A DNA stretch of 64,000 nucleotides from the NCBI RefSeq assembly GCF_001905545.1, contig NZ_LIPD01000008.1, positions 186,001-250,000 on the forward strand. Direction: 5' to 3'. The position numbers were made by a program, and so were the translations under genes. A model generated the notes under the pieces. It worked only from the letters and a program-made list of their open reading frames with translations, searched no databases and had not been told where the DNA came from. Below, piece after piece: positions 36,291 to 44,860 of the stretch. Source of the DNA: Streptomyces sp. CB02056. GTDB taxonomy: Bacteria > Actinomycetota > Actinomycetes > Streptomycetales > Streptomycetaceae. Within the stretch, counting starts at the first letter, position 1; every line of letters begins with the position of its first letter.

Positions 36291-37600
36291 CAGCGGAGGA
36301 ACCCTTCGTAATTGCGCTGCTGGAGCTGGCTCTCGATCTGCTTCACAGTTTCGAGTCCGACGCCGACGACGATGAGCACGCTGGTGCCGCCGAACGGGAA
36401 GTTGGTCTGCTGTCCGAAGGCGACCAGGGCGATCATCGGGATCAACGCGATCAGGCCCAGGTAGAGCGAACCCGGCCACGTGATTCGGGTCAGCACGTAG
36501 TTCAGGTACTCGGCCGTCGGTCGGCCGGCCCGGATGCCCGGGATGAACCCACCATACTTCTTCATGTTGTCGGCAACTTCTTCGGGGTTGAAGGAGATGG
36601 CGACGTAGAAGAAGGCGAAGAAGACGATCAGCAGGAAGTACGTGGCCATGTAGATCGGGTGGTCACCCTTGACGAAGTTCGTCCGGATCCACGTGGCCCA
36701 GCCGGCCTGGCTGTTGGTCAGCTGGACCACCAGGGCGGGGATGTACAGCAGCGACGAGGCGAAGATGACCGGGATGACACCGGCCTGGTTCACCTTGAGC
36801 GGGATGTAGGTCGAGGTCCCGCCGAACGCGCGGCGGCCGATCATCCGCTTCGCGTACTGGACCGGGATCCGGCGCTGGGCCTGCTCGACGAAGATGACCA
36901 GCATCACGACGATGACGCCGACCGCGACCACGGAGAGGAACTCGACCCAGCCGCCGCCGATGGTGCCGGAGGTCTTGATCGCCCACATCGAGGACGGGAA
37001 CTGCGCCGCGATCGAGGTGAAGATCAGCAGCGACATGCCGTTGCCGATGCCGCGGTCGGTGATCAGCTCACCGAGCCACATGATGACCGTGGTGCCGGCC
37101 GTCATCGTGAGCACCATGACGGCGATCCGGAACACGCTGGTGTCCGGGACGATCTGGTTGGCCAGCGGGCAGCCGGAGAACAGCGCGCCGCTGGAGGCCG
37201 TCGCCACGATGCCGGTGCCCTGGAGCACGGCGAGCGCGATGGTCAGGTAACGGGTGTACTGGGTGATCTTGGCCTGGCCGGCCTGGCCCTCCTTCTTCAG
37301 CATCTCCAGTCGCGGGATCACGACGGTGAGGAGCTGGAGGATGATGCTCGCCGTGATGTACGGCATGATGCCGAGGGCGAAGATCGTCAGCTGGAGGAGC
37401 GCGCCGCCGCTGAACAGGTTGACGAGCCCGAAGAGACCGCTGTTCTTGGTCTCCTTCACGCACTCGTTCACGGCCGTGAAGCTCACGCCCGGCATCGGAA
37501 TGTGCGAGCCCAGGCGGAACAGCACCATGATGCCCAGCGTGAACAGCAGCTTCTTGCGCAGGTCGGGCGTCTGGAACGCCCGCGCGAACGCACTGAGCAC
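36290..37600 (-). CDS. secY: Preprotein translocase subunit SecY
   Basis: 436-residue, ten-helix channel subunit of the Sec translocon. MLSAFARAFQTPDLRKKLLF at the N-terminus, GSHIPMPGV in the first loop and the C-terminal GVGLETVKQIESQLQQRNYE are family sequences. It is separated from rplO by 309 nt with a terminator, so it likely has its own promoter. adk overlaps downstream. Confidence 0.98.
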   Translation of the reverse strand: MLSAFARAFQTPDLRKKLLFTLGIMVLFRLGSHIPMPGVSFTAVNECVKETKNSGLFGLVNLFSGGALLQLTIFALGIMPYITASIILQLLTVVIPRLEMLKKEGQAGQAKITQYTRYLTIALAVLQGTGIVATASSGALFSGCPLANQIVPDTSVFRIAVMVLTMTAGTTVIMWLGELITDRGIGNGMSLLIFTSIAAQFPSSMWAIKTSGTIGGGWVEFLSVVAVGVIVVMLVIFVEQAQRRIPVQYAKRMIGRRAFGGTSTYIPLKVNQAGVIPVIFASSLLYIPALVVQLTNSQAGWATWIRTNFVKGDHPIYMATYFLLIVFFAFFYVAISFNPEEVADNMKKYGGFIPGIRAGRPTAEYLNYVLTRITWPGSLYLGLIALIPMIALVAFGQQTNFPFGGTSVLIVVGVGLETVKQIESQLQQRNYEGFLR

Positions 37601-37909
37601 GGTGCCTCCTGCGCCTCCCGCGCGTCGTCGGCGGGAGGGTCGGTCCTGAATGGGGAGTTTGCGGTTCGGGCCCCCGTACAGACGGCACAGGCGAGCCTAC
37701 GCGCAGCCTACAAGGGAACTCCACGGACTCTAACAGTGCGCAGCCACTCGGAAGAAGCGCGTACCGCCCCTCCCCCACTCACGGGGTACGGGATGCCCGG
37801 GTTTGCCACACAAAAGAACGAGCGCCTTCCGGCCCGATGTCCCCGGGAACGGCACGAGCCCCGCACCTCCCGGAGGAGGTGCGGGGCTCGAAGGCGGATC
37901 TCAGCGGGC
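37601..37909. other. rplO-secY intergenic region
   Basis: 309 nt without a credible gene. It holds the strong hairpin at 37855-37890 after rplO. Nearer secY, on the minus strand, a weak candidate promoter reads TTAGAG-N17-TAGGCT, with a good -10 but poor -35. Nothing else was recognised. Confidence 0.5.
37855..37890 (-). terminator. Terminator after rplO
   Basis: Perfect 16-bp stem (37855-37870 with 37875-37890) and 4-nt loop, 20 nt past the rplO stop. It has no T-run. It separates the ribosomal spc genes from secY-adk-map. Confidence 0.75.
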
Positions 37910-38362
37910 TCAGACGAGCTCGGTGACCGTACCGCCGGCGGCCTTGATCTTCTCGGCGGCGGAGCCGGAGACGGCGTCGACCGTCACCTGCAGCGCAACC
38001 GAGACCTCGCCGGTGCCGAGCACCTTGACGAGGGAGTTCTTGCGAACCGCGCCCTTGGCGACCAGGTCCTCGACAGTGACCTCGCCACCCTGCGGGTAGA
38101 GCTCGGCCAGCTTGTCGAGGTTGACAACCTGGAACGTGATCTTGAACGGGTTCTTGAAGCCCTTCAGCTTCGGCAGGCGCATGTGGAGCGGCATCTGGCC
38201 ACCCTCGAAGCGCTGCGGAACCTGGTAGCGGGCCTTCGTGCCCTTGGTACCACGACCGGCAGTCTTACCCTTGGAGCCCTCACCACGACCCACGCGGATC
38301 TTGTCGGTCTTGGCACCCGGGGCGGGACGCAGGTTGTGGATCTTGATCGGGTTGTCGCCCAT
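37910..38362 (-). CDS. rplO: 50S ribosomal protein L15
   Basis: 150-residue L15, assembling late into the 50S core. The basic Gly-rich N-terminal part (RVGRGEGSKGKTAGRGTKG) and the C-terminal domain starting near 75 are typical. It follows rpmD by 2 nt and is the last ribosomal gene of the spc operon. Confidence 0.98.
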   Translation of the reverse strand: MGDNPIKIHNLRPAPGAKTDKIRVGRGEGSKGKTAGRGTKGTKARYQVPQRFEGGQMPLHMRLPKLKGFKNPFKITFQVVNLDKLAELYPQGGEVTVEDLVAKGAVRKNSLVKVLGTGEVSVALQVTVDAVSGSAAEKIKAAGGTVTELV

Positions 38363-38364
38363 GA

Positions 38365-38547
38365 TCAGTCCACCTCCTCAACCGTCACCAGGTGACGGAC
38401 CGTGTGGGCCATCCCGCGGATCTCGGGACGGTCCTCCTTCACCACGACGTCGTGCATGCGCTTGAGACCAAGCGTACGCAGGGTGTCACGGTGGTTCTGC
38501 TTGCTGCCGATGTACGACTTGGTCTGCGTGATCTTCAGGCGAGCCAT
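38365..38547 (-). CDS. rpmD: 50S ribosomal protein L30
   Basis: 60-residue L30 starting MARLKITQTKSYIGSKQNHR. The ATG at 38547 overlaps the rpsE stop by 1 nt (TGATG), so the longer frame to 38739 inside rpsE is rejected. It has the usual bacterial length, ending at a compact beta strand. Confidence 0.97.
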   Translation of the reverse strand: MARLKITQTKSYIGSKQNHRDTLRTLGLKRMHDVVVKEDRPEIRGMAHTVRHLVTVEEVD

Positions 38548-39170
38548 CAGGCGCTCACCCCAGCAGCACGCGCCCGCAGCAGAGCGGCGGGGGCCACGTC
38601 CTCCAGCGGCAGGCCACGACGAGCGGCGATCTCCTCGGGGCGCACGAGGCCCTTCAGAGCAGCCACGGTGGCGTGCACGATGTTGATCGCGTTGTCCGAG
38701 CCGAGCGACTTCGACAGGATGTCGTGAATGCCGGCGCACTCCAGGACGGCGCGCACCGGACCACCGGCGATAACACCGGTACCGGGGGCGGCGGGCTTCA
38801 GGAGCACGACGCCGGCGGCCTTCTCACCCTGGATCGGGTGCGGGATGGTGCCCTGGATACGGGGGACCTTGAAGAAGTTCTTCTTGGCCTCCTCAACACC
38901 CTTGGCGATGGCGGCCGGAACCTCCTTCGCCTTCCCGTAACCGACACCCACGGTGCCGTCACCGTCGCCCACCACGACCAGCGCGGTGAAGCTGAAACGA
39001 CGACCACCCTTGACAACCTTGGCGACACGGTTGATCGCGACAACGCGCTCGACGTAAGCGGTCTTCTCGACGGCGGGGGCGTTGCCCCGGTCGTCACGCT
39101 TACGGTCGCGCCGCTCGCCACCGCCGGTGCCGCCGCCGGCGCCGCTACCGCGGCGCTGGGGTCCAGCCAT
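38547..39170 (-). CDS. rpsE: 30S ribosomal protein S5
   Basis: 207-residue S5, important for decoding accuracy. VVAINRVAKVVKGGRRFSFT and VGYGKAKEVPAAIAKGVEEA are hallmark stretches. The first ~30 residues form a Gly/Arg-rich extension typical of actinobacteria. It lies 48 nt after rplR and is coupled to rpmD. Confidence 0.98.
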   Translation of the reverse strand: MAGPQRRGSGAGGGTGGGERRDRKRDDRGNAPAVEKTAYVERVVAINRVAKVVKGGRRFSFTALVVVGDGDGTVGVGYGKAKEVPAAIAKGVEEAKKNFFKVPRIQGTIPHPIQGEKAAGVVLLKPAAPGTGVIAGGPVRAVLECAGIHDILSKSLGSDNAINIVHATVAALKGLVRPEEIAARRGLPLEDVAPAALLRARAAGVSA

Positions 39171-39218
39171 TGGAATTACCTCTCTCGATTACGTCCGTCG
39201 ACTGAGCCGACGAGCGGC

Positions 39219-39602
39219 TTAGAAGTCGAGCCCGGCCTCACGAGCCGCGTCCGCCAGGGCGGCGATGCGGCCGGCGTACCGGTTGCCCGCGCGGTCGAAG
39301 ACGACCGACTCGATGCCGGCGGCCTTGGCGCGCTCGGCGACCAGGCTCCCGACCTTCTTGGCCAGCTCGGTCTTGTCGCCCTCGGCGCCCTTGATGGACA
39401 CGTCGAGGGTGGACGCCGACGCCAGGGTGTGACCCTTGGCGTCGTCGATGACCTGGGCGACCATGTGACGGTTCGAACGCGTCACGACGAGGCGCGGACG
39501 CACCTCGGTGCCGACGACGCGCTTGCGAACGCGGATCGCGCGGCGCTTGCGAGCGGCGCTCTTGTAGGCGTTGCCCTTGCCGATCTTGACAGAGACACTC
39601 AT
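39219..39602 (-). CDS. rplR: 50S ribosomal protein L18
   Basis: 127-residue L18, which binds 5S rRNA with L5. RRAIRVRKRVVGTEVRPRLV and the ending DRAGNRYAGRIAALADAARE are typical. It lies 3 nt downstream of rplF. Confidence 0.98.
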   Translation of the reverse strand: MSVSVKIGKGNAYKSAARKRRAIRVRKRVVGTEVRPRLVVTRSNRHMVAQVIDDAKGHTLASASTLDVSIKGAEGDKTELAKKVGSLVAERAKAAGIESVVFDRAGNRYAGRIAALADAAREAGLDF

Positions 39603-39605
39603 CGC

Positions 39606-40145
39606 TTACTTACCACTCTTTCCGACCTTGCGGCGGATGACCTCGCCCGCGTACTTGACACCCTTGGCCTTGTACGGGTCCGGCTTGCGCAGCTTGCGGA
39701 TCTTCGCGGCGACCTCGCCGACCTTCTGCTTGTCGATGCCGTCCACGTGGAACTTGGTGGCCGACTCGACGACGAAGGAGATGCCCTCGGGGGCCTCGAC
39801 GAGGATCGGGTGGCTGTAGCCCAGCTGGAACTCCATGTTGGAGCCCTTCGCCAGAACTCGGTAGCCGACACCGCTGATCTCCAGCGACTTGCGGTAGCCC
39901 GCGGTCACGCCGGTGATCATGTTCGCCACCAGCGTGCGGGAAAGGCCGTGCAGGGCCTTCGACAGACGCTCGTCGTTGGGGCGGGTGACGAGCAGCGTGC
40001 CGTCCTCGCCCTTACCGATCTCGATCGGCGCGGCGACAACGTGGGTGAGGGTGCCCTTCGGGCCCTTCACCGAGACCGCCTGGCCATCGATGGTGACGTC
40101 CACGCCAGCGGGGACCTGGATGGGCAGCCGTCCAATGCGCGACAT
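39606..40145 (-). CDS. rplF: 50S ribosomal protein L6
   Basis: 179-residue L6 near the factor-binding site, built of two related domains. MSRIGRLPIQVPAGVDVTID and the C-terminal PDPYKAKGVKYAGEVIRRKV identify it. It follows rpsH by 22 nt. Confidence 0.98.
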   Translation of the reverse strand: MSRIGRLPIQVPAGVDVTIDGQAVSVKGPKGTLTHVVAAPIEIGKGEDGTLLVTRPNDERLSKALHGLSRTLVANMITGVTAGYRKSLEISGVGYRVLAKGSNMEFQLGYSHPILVEAPEGISFVVESATKFHVDGIDKQKVGEVAAKIRKLRKPDPYKAKGVKYAGEVIRRKVGKSGK

Positions 40146-40167
40146 TGCTGTACCTCCGTTTCCCGAA

Positions 40168-40575
40168 TTACCAGACGTAGGCGAGAACTTCTCCGCCTAC
40201 GCCCTTCTTGGCGGCCTGCTTGTCGGTGAGGAGACCCGAAGACGTGGAGATGATCGCCACGCCCAGGCCGCCGAGCACCTTCGGCAGGTTGGTGGACTTT
40301 GCGTAAACGCGCAGACCCGGCTTGCTGATGCGCTTGATGCCGGCGATGGAGCGCTCACGGTTGGGGCCGAACTTGAGCTCGATGGTCAGCTTCTTGCCGA
40401 CCTCGCCCTCGACGGGCTCCTCAACCTTGTAGGAGGAGATGTACCCCTCCTGCTGCAGGATCTCGGCGACGTGCGCCTTGATCTTGCTGGCCGGCATCGC
40501 CACGGAGTCGTGGTACGCCGAGTTCGCGTTACGCAGACGCGTGAGCATGTCTGCGATGGGGTCGGTCATGGTCAT
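40168..40575 (-). CDS. rpsH: 30S ribosomal protein S8
   Basis: 135-residue S8, a primary 16S rRNA binder and, in E. coli, the translational repressor of the spc operon. DPIADMLTRLRNANSAYHD and IISTSSGLLTDKQAAKKGVG identify it. Start is ATG 40575; ATG 40569 two codons later is possible. An unusual 283-nt gap separates it from rpsN. Confidence 0.98.
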   Translation of the reverse strand: MTMTDPIADMLTRLRNANSAYHDSVAMPASKIKAHVAEILQQEGYISSYKVEEPVEGEVGKKLTIELKFGPNRERSIAGIKRISKPGLRVYAKSTNLPKVLGGLGVAIISTSSGLLTDKQAAKKGVGGEVLAYVW

Positions 40576-40858
40576 GATGGCCTCAGGCCTCTCTCGCCGC
40601 GGTTTCTCCGCGCCAGGTCCCCCTGCCGCACTCTTGCGAGTTCGTCAGGGGCACAAGCGCAGGGGACCTGCGACGTCGTAAGACTGGGTGCGAGCCCTCC
40701 AGAAGGGCCACGGGCGTCCATGGGGAAGCCGTGGCAGGGGGCCCGACCCCACTACCTTACGGGAATCCGTACGGTAGGCCCAAAACGGGCCGGTGTGGGA
40801 TCGGGCACCTCTGCTTCGCTGTGTGCCTAAAGTGCCTGGTCCCTCTGTTGGGAGAGGA
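40576..40858 (-). other. Structured rpsN-rpsH intercistronic region
   Basis: 283 nt without a gene, in an operon whose other gaps are mostly under 50 nt. On the minus strand it contains several hairpins: one running into the rpsN stop (40835-40866), 40777-40791, 40752-40777 (11-bp stem, one mismatch) and 40615-40669 (11 bp with a bulge). A weak internal promoter, TTGGGC-N18-TAAGGT, is also possible. It could be a processing site, an S8-type regulatory RNA or a promoter region. Confidence 0.6.
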
Positions 40859-41044
40859 CTACCAGGAGCTCTTGGTCACGCCCGGCAGCTCGCCGCGGTG
40901 CGCCATCTCACGAAGGCAGACACGGCACAGGCCGAACTTGCGGTACACCGAGTGCGGACGGCCGCAGCGCTGGCACCGGGTGTAGGCCCGGACGCCGAAC
41001 TTCGGCTTGCGCTCGGACTTCGCGATGAGGGACTTCTTCGCCAT
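40859..41044 (-). CDS. rpsN: 30S ribosomal protein S14, zinc-binding type
   Basis: 61-residue short S14 (type Z) with zinc ligands Cys24, Cys27, Cys40 and Cys43 (CQRC and CRVC pairs). It starts MAKKSLIAKSERKPKFGVRA. Streptomyces often carries a longer zinc-free S14 elsewhere for zinc limitation. It lies 3 nt after rplE. Confidence 0.98.
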   Translation of the reverse strand: MAKKSLIAKSERKPKFGVRAYTRCQRCGRPHSVYRKFGLCRVCLREMAHRGELPGVTKSSW

Positions 41045-41047
41045 GTG

Positions 41048-41617
41048 TTACGCCTCCTTGAACGGGAAGCCCAGAGCGCGCAGGAGCGCCCGGCCCTCGT
41101 CGTCGGTCTGGGCGGTGGTCACGACGGTGATGTCCATACCGCGCTGACGGTCGACCTTGTCCTGGTCGATCTCGTGGAACATGACCTGCTCGGTCAGACC
41201 GAAGGTGTAGTTGCCACGGCCGTCGAACTGCTTCGGGGAGAGGCCACGGAAGTCACGGATACGCGGCAGGGCCAGCGACACCAGACGGTCCAGGAACTCC
41301 CACATGCGGTCACCACGGAGGGTGACGTGGGTGCCGATCGGCTGGCCCTCGCGCAGCTTGAACTGCGCGATGGACTTGCGAGCCTTGGTCACGGCCGGCT
41401 TCTGACCGGTGATCGCGGTCAGGTCGCGGATCGCGCCCTCGATCAGCTTGCTGTCACGGGCGGCCTCGCCGACACCCATGTTGACGACGACCTTGACCAG
41501 GCCGGGCGTCAGCATGACGTTCTCGTACGAGAACTGCTCCTGCAGCTGACCCTTGATCTCGGAGTTGTAACGCTCCTTGAGACGGGGGGTCACCTTCTCA
41601 ACAGTCGTCTCAGACAT
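41048..41617 (-). CDS. rplE: 50S ribosomal protein L5
   Basis: 189-residue L5, which binds 5S rRNA and P-site tRNA. VVVNMGVGEAARDSKLIEGA and GQKPAVTKARKSIAQFKLRE are diagnostic. It overlaps the rplX stop by 1 nt, so translation is coupled. Confidence 0.98.
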   Translation of the reverse strand: MSETTVEKVTPRLKERYNSEIKGQLQEQFSYENVMLTPGLVKVVVNMGVGEAARDSKLIEGAIRDLTAITGQKPAVTKARKSIAQFKLREGQPIGTHVTLRGDRMWEFLDRLVSLALPRIRDFRGLSPKQFDGRGNYTFGLTEQVMFHEIDQDKVDRQRGMDITVVTTAQTDDEGRALLRALGFPFKEA

Positions 41618-41940
41618 CAGATGTCCTCACCGGTTCGCTTGGCAACGCGGATCTTGTTGCCCTCGTCATCGAAGCGGTAGCCAACGCGGGTGACGACCTT
41701 CTTGCCGTCCTTCTCCACGACCAGCTGGACGTTGGAGACGTGCACCGGCGCCTCGACGGTGACGATGCCACCCTGAGTGCCCGGGCCCGGCTTGGTGTGC
41801 TTCTTGACCCGGTTCACACCCTCGACCAGGACCTTGTTCTCGGCGGGCATGGCCTGGATGACCTTGCCCTGCTTGCCGCGGTCCTTGCCGGTGATGACCT
41901 GAACCAGGTCACCCTTCTTGATCTTCATGCTGTTCGCCAT
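41617..41940 (-). CDS. rplX: 50S ribosomal protein L24
   Basis: 107-residue L24, an assembly initiator with an N-terminal KOW motif (KKGDLVQVITGKDRGKQGKV). It lies 3 nt after rplN and overlaps rplE by 1 nt. Confidence 0.98.
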   Translation of the reverse strand: MANSMKIKKGDLVQVITGKDRGKQGKVIQAMPAENKVLVEGVNRVKKHTKPGPGTQGGIVTVEAPVHVSNVQLVVEKDGKKVVTRVGYRFDDEGNKIRVAKRTGEDI

Positions 41941-41943
41941 GAG

Positions 41944-42315
41944 TTAGAGCACCTCCGGCGCAAGCGAGATGATCTTCATGAACTTCTTGTCACGCAGCTC
42001 GCGGCCCACCGGGCCGAAGATGCGGGTACCACGGGGGTCACCATCGGTGTTCTTCAGAACGACCGCGGCGTTCTCGTCGAAGCGGATGTACGAGCCATCC
42101 GGACGACGGCGCGACTTCACGGTACGGACGACGACGCACTTGACGACGTCACCCTTCTTCACCGAACCGCCGGGGATCGCGTCCTTGACGGTCGCGACGA
42201 TGACGTCCCCGATACCGGCGTAGCGGCGACCGGAACCACCGAGAACGCGGATGCAAAGGATTTCCTTCGCGCCCGTGTTGTCGGCGACACGCAGTCGCGA
42301 CTCCTGCTGGATCAC
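41944..42315 (-). CDS. rplN: 50S ribosomal protein L14
   Basis: 123-residue L14 at the subunit interface. MIQQESRLRVADNTGAKEIL and FDENAAVVLKNTDGDPRGTR are typical. It is the first gene of the spc group, 102 nt after rpsQ. That gap, longer than those within the S10 operon, has no clear terminator. Confidence 0.98.
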   Translation of the reverse strand: MIQQESRLRVADNTGAKEILCIRVLGGSGRRYAGIGDVIVATVKDAIPGGSVKKGDVVKCVVVRTVKSRRRPDGSYIRFDENAAVVLKNTDGDPRGTRIFGPVGRELRDKKFMKIISLAPEVL

Positions 42316-42417
42316 AGCTTTCTCCTGATCGTCAACGAGAGCTGACGGGCCGGCCGCTGCTCACACCAGCGCCCGCGAGGGACCTGGTGCACATACGGCC
42401 GTACCGCATCAACTTCG

Positions 42418-42690
42418 TTACTTGGCCTTCTCGAGGATCTCGACGACGCGCCAGCGCTTCGTCGCGGACAGCGGGCGGGTCTCCGCGAGGAGGACCCGGT
42501 CGCCGATGCCGCAGGCGTTCGCCTCGTCGTGCGCCTTCAGCTTGTTCGTACGGCGGATGACCTTGCCGTACAGAGCGTGCTTGACGCGGTCCTCGACGGC
42601 GACGACGACGGTCTTGTCCATCTTGTCGCTGACGACGAGACCCTCACGGGTCTTGCGGAAACCGCGCGTCTCGTTGGTGTTCTCAGTCAT
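42418..42690 (-). CDS. rpsQ: 30S ribosomal protein S17
   Basis: 90-residue OB-fold S17. KTREGLVVSDKMDKTVVVAV and HDEANACGIGDRVLLAETRP identify it. It overlaps rpmC by 1 nt and closes the S10 operon. Confidence 0.98.
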   Translation of the reverse strand: MTENTNETRGFRKTREGLVVSDKMDKTVVVAVEDRVKHALYGKVIRRTNKLKAHDEANACGIGDRVLLAETRPLSATKRWRVVEILEKAK

Positions 42691-42914
42691 CAGGCGCTCT
42701 CCACCGTCTCGATGCCCAGCTCGCGCTCGCGCATCAGGGTGTAGATCCGCGCGATGTCCTTACGGACGAGCTTGAGCCGTCCGTGGTTGTCGAGCTGCCC
42801 GGTCGCCGCCTGGAAGCGGAGGTTGAACAGCTCCTCCTTGGCCTCACGGAGCTTGGCAACGAGACCCTCGTTGTCCAGCTCGCGGAGGTCAGCAGCCTTG
42901 GTGCCGGCCGACAT
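42690..42914 (-). CDS. rpmC: 50S ribosomal protein L29
   Basis: 74-residue helical-hairpin L29 at the tunnel exit, where trigger factor and SRP dock. AKEELFNLRFQAATGQLDNH is diagnostic. It overlaps its neighbours rplP and rpsQ by 1 nt each. Confidence 0.98.
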   Translation of the reverse strand: MSAGTKAADLRELDNEGLVAKLREAKEELFNLRFQAATGQLDNHGRLKLVRKDIARIYTLMRERELGIETVESA

Positions 42915-43333
42915 CAGCTCTCACCTGCCTCGCGCCGGATGATCCGGCACTTCATCGGGAGCTTGTGAGCTGCGCGGGTCAGCGCCTCACGAGCCACCTT
43001 CTCGTTGGGGTACGACAGCTCGAACATGACCCGACCCGGGTGCACGTTCGCGATCCACCACTCGGGCGAACCCTTACCGGAACCCATGCGGGTCTCGGCC
43101 GGCTTCTTGGTGAGCGGACGGTCCGGGTAGATGTTGATCCAGACCTTGCCGCCACGCTTGATGTGACGGGTGACGGCGATACGAGCGGACTCGATCTGCC
43201 GGTTCGTCACGTAGGCCGGGGTGACGGCCTGGATGCCGTACTCGCCGAAGGCGAGCTCGGTGCCACCCTTGGCAGCGCCACGACGCTTCGGGTGGTGCTG
43301 CTTGCGGTGCTTGACCCGACGGGGGATCAGCAT
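42914..43333 (-). CDS. rplP: 50S ribosomal protein L16
   Basis: 139-residue L16, needed for A-site tRNA positioning. MLIPRRVKHRKQHHPKRRGA and GSGKGSPEWWIANVHPGRVM identify it. It lies 5 nt after rpsC. Confidence 0.98.
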   Translation of the reverse strand: MLIPRRVKHRKQHHPKRRGAAKGGTELAFGEYGIQAVTPAYVTNRQIESARIAVTRHIKRGGKVWINIYPDRPLTKKPAETRMGSGKGSPEWWIANVHPGRVMFELSYPNEKVAREALTRAAHKLPMKCRIIRREAGES

Positions 43334-43338
43334 GGGAG

Positions 43339-44163
43339 TCAGGCCTCCGTTCCGGTGTTCTCGGCAGCCGGCGCCTCAGCGGCCGGGGCCGCGGGGGCCT
43401 CGGCAGCGGCGGGACGACGGCCACGGCCACCGCGCTCGCCACCACGGCGGTCGCCACCGCGGGCGGGACGACCACCCTCGGGACGGGCCGGGCGGTTGCC
43501 CGAGCGGGCAGCGGCGTTCTCAGCGCGGACCTCGGCGATGTTCTTGACGTCGCCCTTGTAGATCCAGACCTTCACGCCGATGCGGCCGAAGGTGGTCTTG
43601 GCCTCGAAGAAGCCGTAGTCGACGTTCGCACGCAGGGTGTGCAGCGGCACACGACCCTCGCGGTAGAACTCCGACCGGCTCATCTCGGCGCCGCCGAGAC
43701 GACCGGAGCACTGGACCTTGATGCCCTTGGCGCCGGACTTCATGGTGCCCTGCATCGACTTGCGCATGGCACGGCGGAAGGAGACGCGGGAGGACAGCTG
43801 CTCCGCGACGCCCTGAGCCACGAGCTGGGCGTCCAGCTCGGGGTTCTTGACCTCGAGGATGTTCAGCTGGACCTGCTTGCCGGTCAGCTTCTCGAGGTCG
43901 CCGCGGATGCGGTCGGCCTCGGTGCCACGGCGACCGATGACGATGCCGGGGCGGGCGGTGTGGATGTCGACGCGGACGCGGTCGCGGGTGCGCTCGATCT
44001 CAACCTTCGAGATGCCGGCGCGCTCCATGCCCTTCGTCATCATGCGACGAATGGCAACGTCTTCCTTGACGTAGTCCTTGTACAGCTTGTCGGCGTACCA
44101 GCGGGACTTGAAGTCCGTGCTGATGCCGAGGCGGAACCCGTGCGGGTTAACCTTCTGGCCCAT
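43339..44163 (-). CDS. rpsC: 30S ribosomal protein S3 with RGG-rich tail
   Basis: 274-residue S3 at the mRNA entry channel. MGQKVNPHGFRLGISTDFKS and the KH-domain RPGIVIGRRGTEADRIRGDL are typical. About 55 C-terminal residues go beyond the E. coli length: first Arg/Gly-rich (GGRPARGGDRRGGERGGRGR), then Ala/Pro/Glu repeats. Such tails occur in actinobacteria. It overlaps rplV by 1 nt. Confidence 0.98.
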   Translation of the reverse strand: MGQKVNPHGFRLGISTDFKSRWYADKLYKDYVKEDVAIRRMMTKGMERAGISKVEIERTRDRVRVDIHTARPGIVIGRRGTEADRIRGDLEKLTGKQVQLNILEVKNPELDAQLVAQGVAEQLSSRVSFRRAMRKSMQGTMKSGAKGIKVQCSGRLGGAEMSRSEFYREGRVPLHTLRANVDYGFFEAKTTFGRIGVKVWIYKGDVKNIAEVRAENAAARSGNRPARPEGGRPARGGDRRGGERGGRGRRPAAAEAPAAPAAEAPAAENTGTEA

Positions 44164-44510
44164 TACCGGGTCCCTTCCTTGCTGCTGACGACCACGGTGA
44201 TGTGGCTGGTCCGCTTGCGGATCCGGTAGGCGCGGCCCTGGGCACGCGGGCGGAACCGCTTCAGGGTCGGACCCTCGTCAACGTACGCCTCGCTGATGAC
44301 GAGGTCGTCCACGTTGGAGTGGTTGTAGTTGTGCGCGGCGTTGGCAATGGCGCTGTCGAGCACCTTGCCGACCGGCACGGTGGCGGCCTGCGGAGCGAAA
44401 CGCAGGACGGCCTGGGCCTCCGTGGCCGGCAGGCCACGGATGAGGTCCACCACGCGGCGGGCCTTCATGGGCGTGACGCGGATGTACCGCGCCTGGGCCC
44501 TGGCTTCCAT
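44163..44510 (-). CDS. rplV: 50S ribosomal protein L22
   Basis: 115-residue L22 whose hairpin lines the exit tunnel. MEARAQARYIRVTPMKARRV is the N-terminus. The ATG at 44510 is preferred over 44537 because AAGGGGA lies just upstream and the product starts like the family. RFRPRAQGRAYRIRKRTSHI marks the tunnel hairpin. Confidence 0.96.
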   Translation of the reverse strand: MEARAQARYIRVTPMKARRVVDLIRGLPATEAQAVLRFAPQAATVPVGKVLDSAIANAAHNYNHSNVDDLVISEAYVDEGPTLKRFRPRAQGRAYRIRKRTSHITVVVSSKEGTR

Positions 44511-44567
44511 GGTTGTCCCCTTAATGGAGTAAGTCATTGAGTCGTTCTGGCGGTGAAGCTCAGGCGA

Positions 44568-44849
44568 CTAGCGACGCTTCGACTTGCGGTCGTCCTTGAC
44601 GTGGCCGCGGAAGGTGCGGGTCGGAGCGAACTCGCCCAGCTTGTGGCCGACCATCGACTCGGTGACGAACACCGGGACGTGCTTGCGACCATCGTGAACC
44701 GCGATCGTGTGGCCGAGCATGGCCGGGAAGATCACGGAGCGGCGGGACCAGGTCTTGATGACGTTCTGGGTACCCGCCTCGTTCTGCGCGTCCACCTTCT
44801 TGAGAAGGTGGCCGTCGATGAAGGGGCCCTTCTTGAGACTGCGCGGCAT
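44568..44849 (-). CDS. rpsS: 30S ribosomal protein S19
   Basis: 93-residue S19, which contacts S13 and the A-site finger. MPRSLKKGPFIDGHLLKKVD and VTESMVGHKLGEFAPTRTFR are diagnostic. ATG at 44849 gives the standard length; the frame open into rplB is not coding. It lies 11 nt after rplB. Confidence 0.98.
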   Translation of the reverse strand: MPRSLKKGPFIDGHLLKKVDAQNEAGTQNVIKTWSRRSVIFPAMLGHTIAVHDGRKHVPVFVTESMVGHKLGEFAPTRTFRGHVKDDRKSKRR

Positions 44850-44860
44850 CTGACCTGCTC

